Positions 7,119-7,812 of a stretch of 7,812 nucleotides of DNA are shown here, piece after piece. The position numbers and the translations under genes are program-made. Position 1 is the first letter of the stretch; every line of letters begins with the position of its first letter. Origin of the DNA: Halobacteriales archaeon QH_10_70_21 (GTDB taxonomy: Archaea > Halobacteriota > Halobacteria > Halobacteriales > Haloarculaceae); assembly GCA_003021325.1 (NCBI GenBank), contig PXQM01000147.1, forward strand, positions 1 through 7,812, read 5' to 3'. Below the pieces are notes generated by a model. That model made no database searches and was not told the origin of the DNA. It was given only the letters and a program-made list of their open reading frames with translations.

Positions 7119-7495
7119 ATGCTCAAAACGGTGGCAAGCGGCTGAAGTACTGCCGGGGCAGGGCGGGGGAGAAGCTGCGGAGCGTGACCACCTACCGGTC
7201 GGACAGCACGACCCAGATGTACGGACGCGAGGGGCTGCGCGAGCAGTACAGCGAGGACCGGGTGGCCGAGCTGGTCCGGAGCGCGCGCGACCCGAACACG
7301 ACGCCGCACCGGACGGACATCGGTGACGCCCCGCCCGGGACGCCGGTCGCGGGCGTCTACGCCTTCGAGGACGCCTTCGTCATCCAGCTGCCGGCCGACG
7401 AGACGTCCGGGGTGGTGGCGACCTTCGACGCGGACGTCGGCTCCGATCTCGCGACGTTCATCGAGGAGTGCCAGCGCGCCTTCCAGGGCGGCTGA
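7119..7495 (+). CDS. Small uncharacterised haloarchaeal protein, frameshifted near its start
   Basis: The main frame reads YCRGRAGEKLRSVTTYRSD, MYGREGLREQYSEDRVAELV, a middle spacer, then GVYAFEDAFVIQLPADE and FIEECQRAFQGG. This pattern (N-terminal helix, RSVT strand, Y-R-D/E helix, strand pair, C-terminal FIEECL-like helix) resembles a widespread small haloarchaeal family, perhaps DUF7522-like; that name is from memory and weak. The natural start MLKTVASG lies in a different frame and meets a stop at 7143. Restoring one base at 7140-7141 joins it to LKYCRGRAGEKL and gives 125 residues. Without the repair the main frame lacks a start with a promoter. Function unknown; probably cytoplasmic. 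Confidence 0.65.
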
Positions 7496-7531
7496 CGACG
7501 GCACCGACGCCGCTGACGGGCGGCCGTCGTC
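7494..7531. repeat. Inverted repeat after the 7119 gene
   Basis: GACGACGGC (7494-7502) is exactly complementary to GCCGTCGTC (7523-7531), a 9-bp stem with a 20-base loop starting on the stop codon. No T-run follows, so it is not a typical archaeal terminator. In GC-rich DNA such a stem can occur by chance. Confidence 0.3.
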
Positions 7532-7605
7532 GTCCCCGACGGACCCGCCGGCCGCCTCGCCCCGGGACCGACCGTTCGTTGGGTGAAAGCGGCGGGTCCG
7601 AAACG

Positions 7606-7611
7606 GTTTAG
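7606..7611 (+). promoter_or_regulatory. TATA-like box of pyrG
   Basis: GTTTAG is centred about 26 bases before the pyrG ATG at 7635 and is preceded by purine-rich CCGAAACG, which resembles a BRE. The spacing fits a leaderless transcript. Confidence 0.55.
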
Positions 7612-7634
7612 TCGGACGCTCGCGCACCGTCAGT

Positions 7635-7812
7635 ATGCCGACGGAGCTTACTGATTACGACCCCCCCCTGGGGAACAAGTTCATCTTCGTCACCGGCGGC
7701 GTGATGTCCGGCCTGGGCAAGGGCATCACGGCGGCCAGCACCGGTCGCCTGCTCGCCAACGCCGGCTTCGACGTGACGGCGGTGAAGATCGACCCCTATC
7801 TCAACGTCGACG
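7635..7812 (+). CDS. pyrG: CTP synthase, N-terminal part (3' end outside window)
   Basis: CTP synthase aminates UTP to CTP with ATP and glutamine, the last step of pyrimidine nucleotide synthesis. The visible 59 residues are the start of the amidoligase (synthase) domain. After a short [13 protein letters not shown] leader comes [16 protein letters not shown] with the ATP-binding loop, then [16 protein letters not shown] and [10 protein letters not shown], the highly conserved UTP/ATP-site segment. The C-terminal glutamine amidotransferase domain would lie beyond the window. The ATG at 7635 agrees with the TATA-like box and with the family's N-terminus. The frame is intact as far as seen. Confidence 0.95.
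   Translation, partial: MPTELTDYDPPLGNKFIFVTGGVMSGLGKGITAASTGRLLANAGFDVTAVKIDPYLNVD

Noticed and set aside
1..7812. CRISPR array, tRNA or rRNA genes, or defence system
   Set aside because: I found no regularly spaced repeats, no cloverleaf-like sequence with T-arm consensus, and no nuclease, toxin or restriction motifs.

Overview
The window is chromosomal DNA of a halophilic archaeon (class Halobacteria). The evidence is very high GC with G/C-ending codons, acidic proteins rich in Asp and Glu, and TATA-like boxes placed about 26-28 bases before start codons with no room for a Shine-Dalgarno site (leaderless mRNA). The recognisable proteins also have a haloarchaeal style: PspA, CTP synthase and a bacterial-architecture threonyl-tRNA synthetase. 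The species cannot be named from this window.

Layout, left to right: an AMP-forming acyl-CoA synthetase (+, 5' end outside the window). Then an 837-base relic zone (1682-2518) with two decayed right ends that I read as IS200/IS605-type TnpB elements, a palindromic block, and the C-terminal stub of a GMC oxidoreductase. Then thrS (+) overlapped by a hotdog-fold thioesterase (+); pspA (-), converging tail to tail with the thioesterase; a small alpha/beta hydrolase (+); a 215-residue protein of unknown function (+); a 125-residue haloarchaeal protein (+); and the first 59 codons of pyrG (+).

The most striking property is that five of the eight recognisable genes outside the relic zone are broken in reading frame: acyl-CoA synthetase (one extra C), thrS, thioesterase, pspA and the 7119 gene. 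Each of the last four lacks 1+3n bases. Protein similarity continues across every break and thrS is normally essential. The simplest reading is therefore an error-prone or draft sequence rather than five pseudogenes. Gene coordinates below span the breaks.

Most genes are housekeeping: tRNA charging and proofreading (ThrRS), pyrimidine nucleotide synthesis (CTP synthase), membrane stress (PspA) and acyl-CoA metabolism (synthetase and thioesterase). I see no defence island, CRISPR array or prophage. The only mobile signal is the relic zone. I did not find a convincing new biological system. The best leads are the paired transposon relics, the clustered frame breaks and the uncharacterised Trp-rich 215-residue protein.
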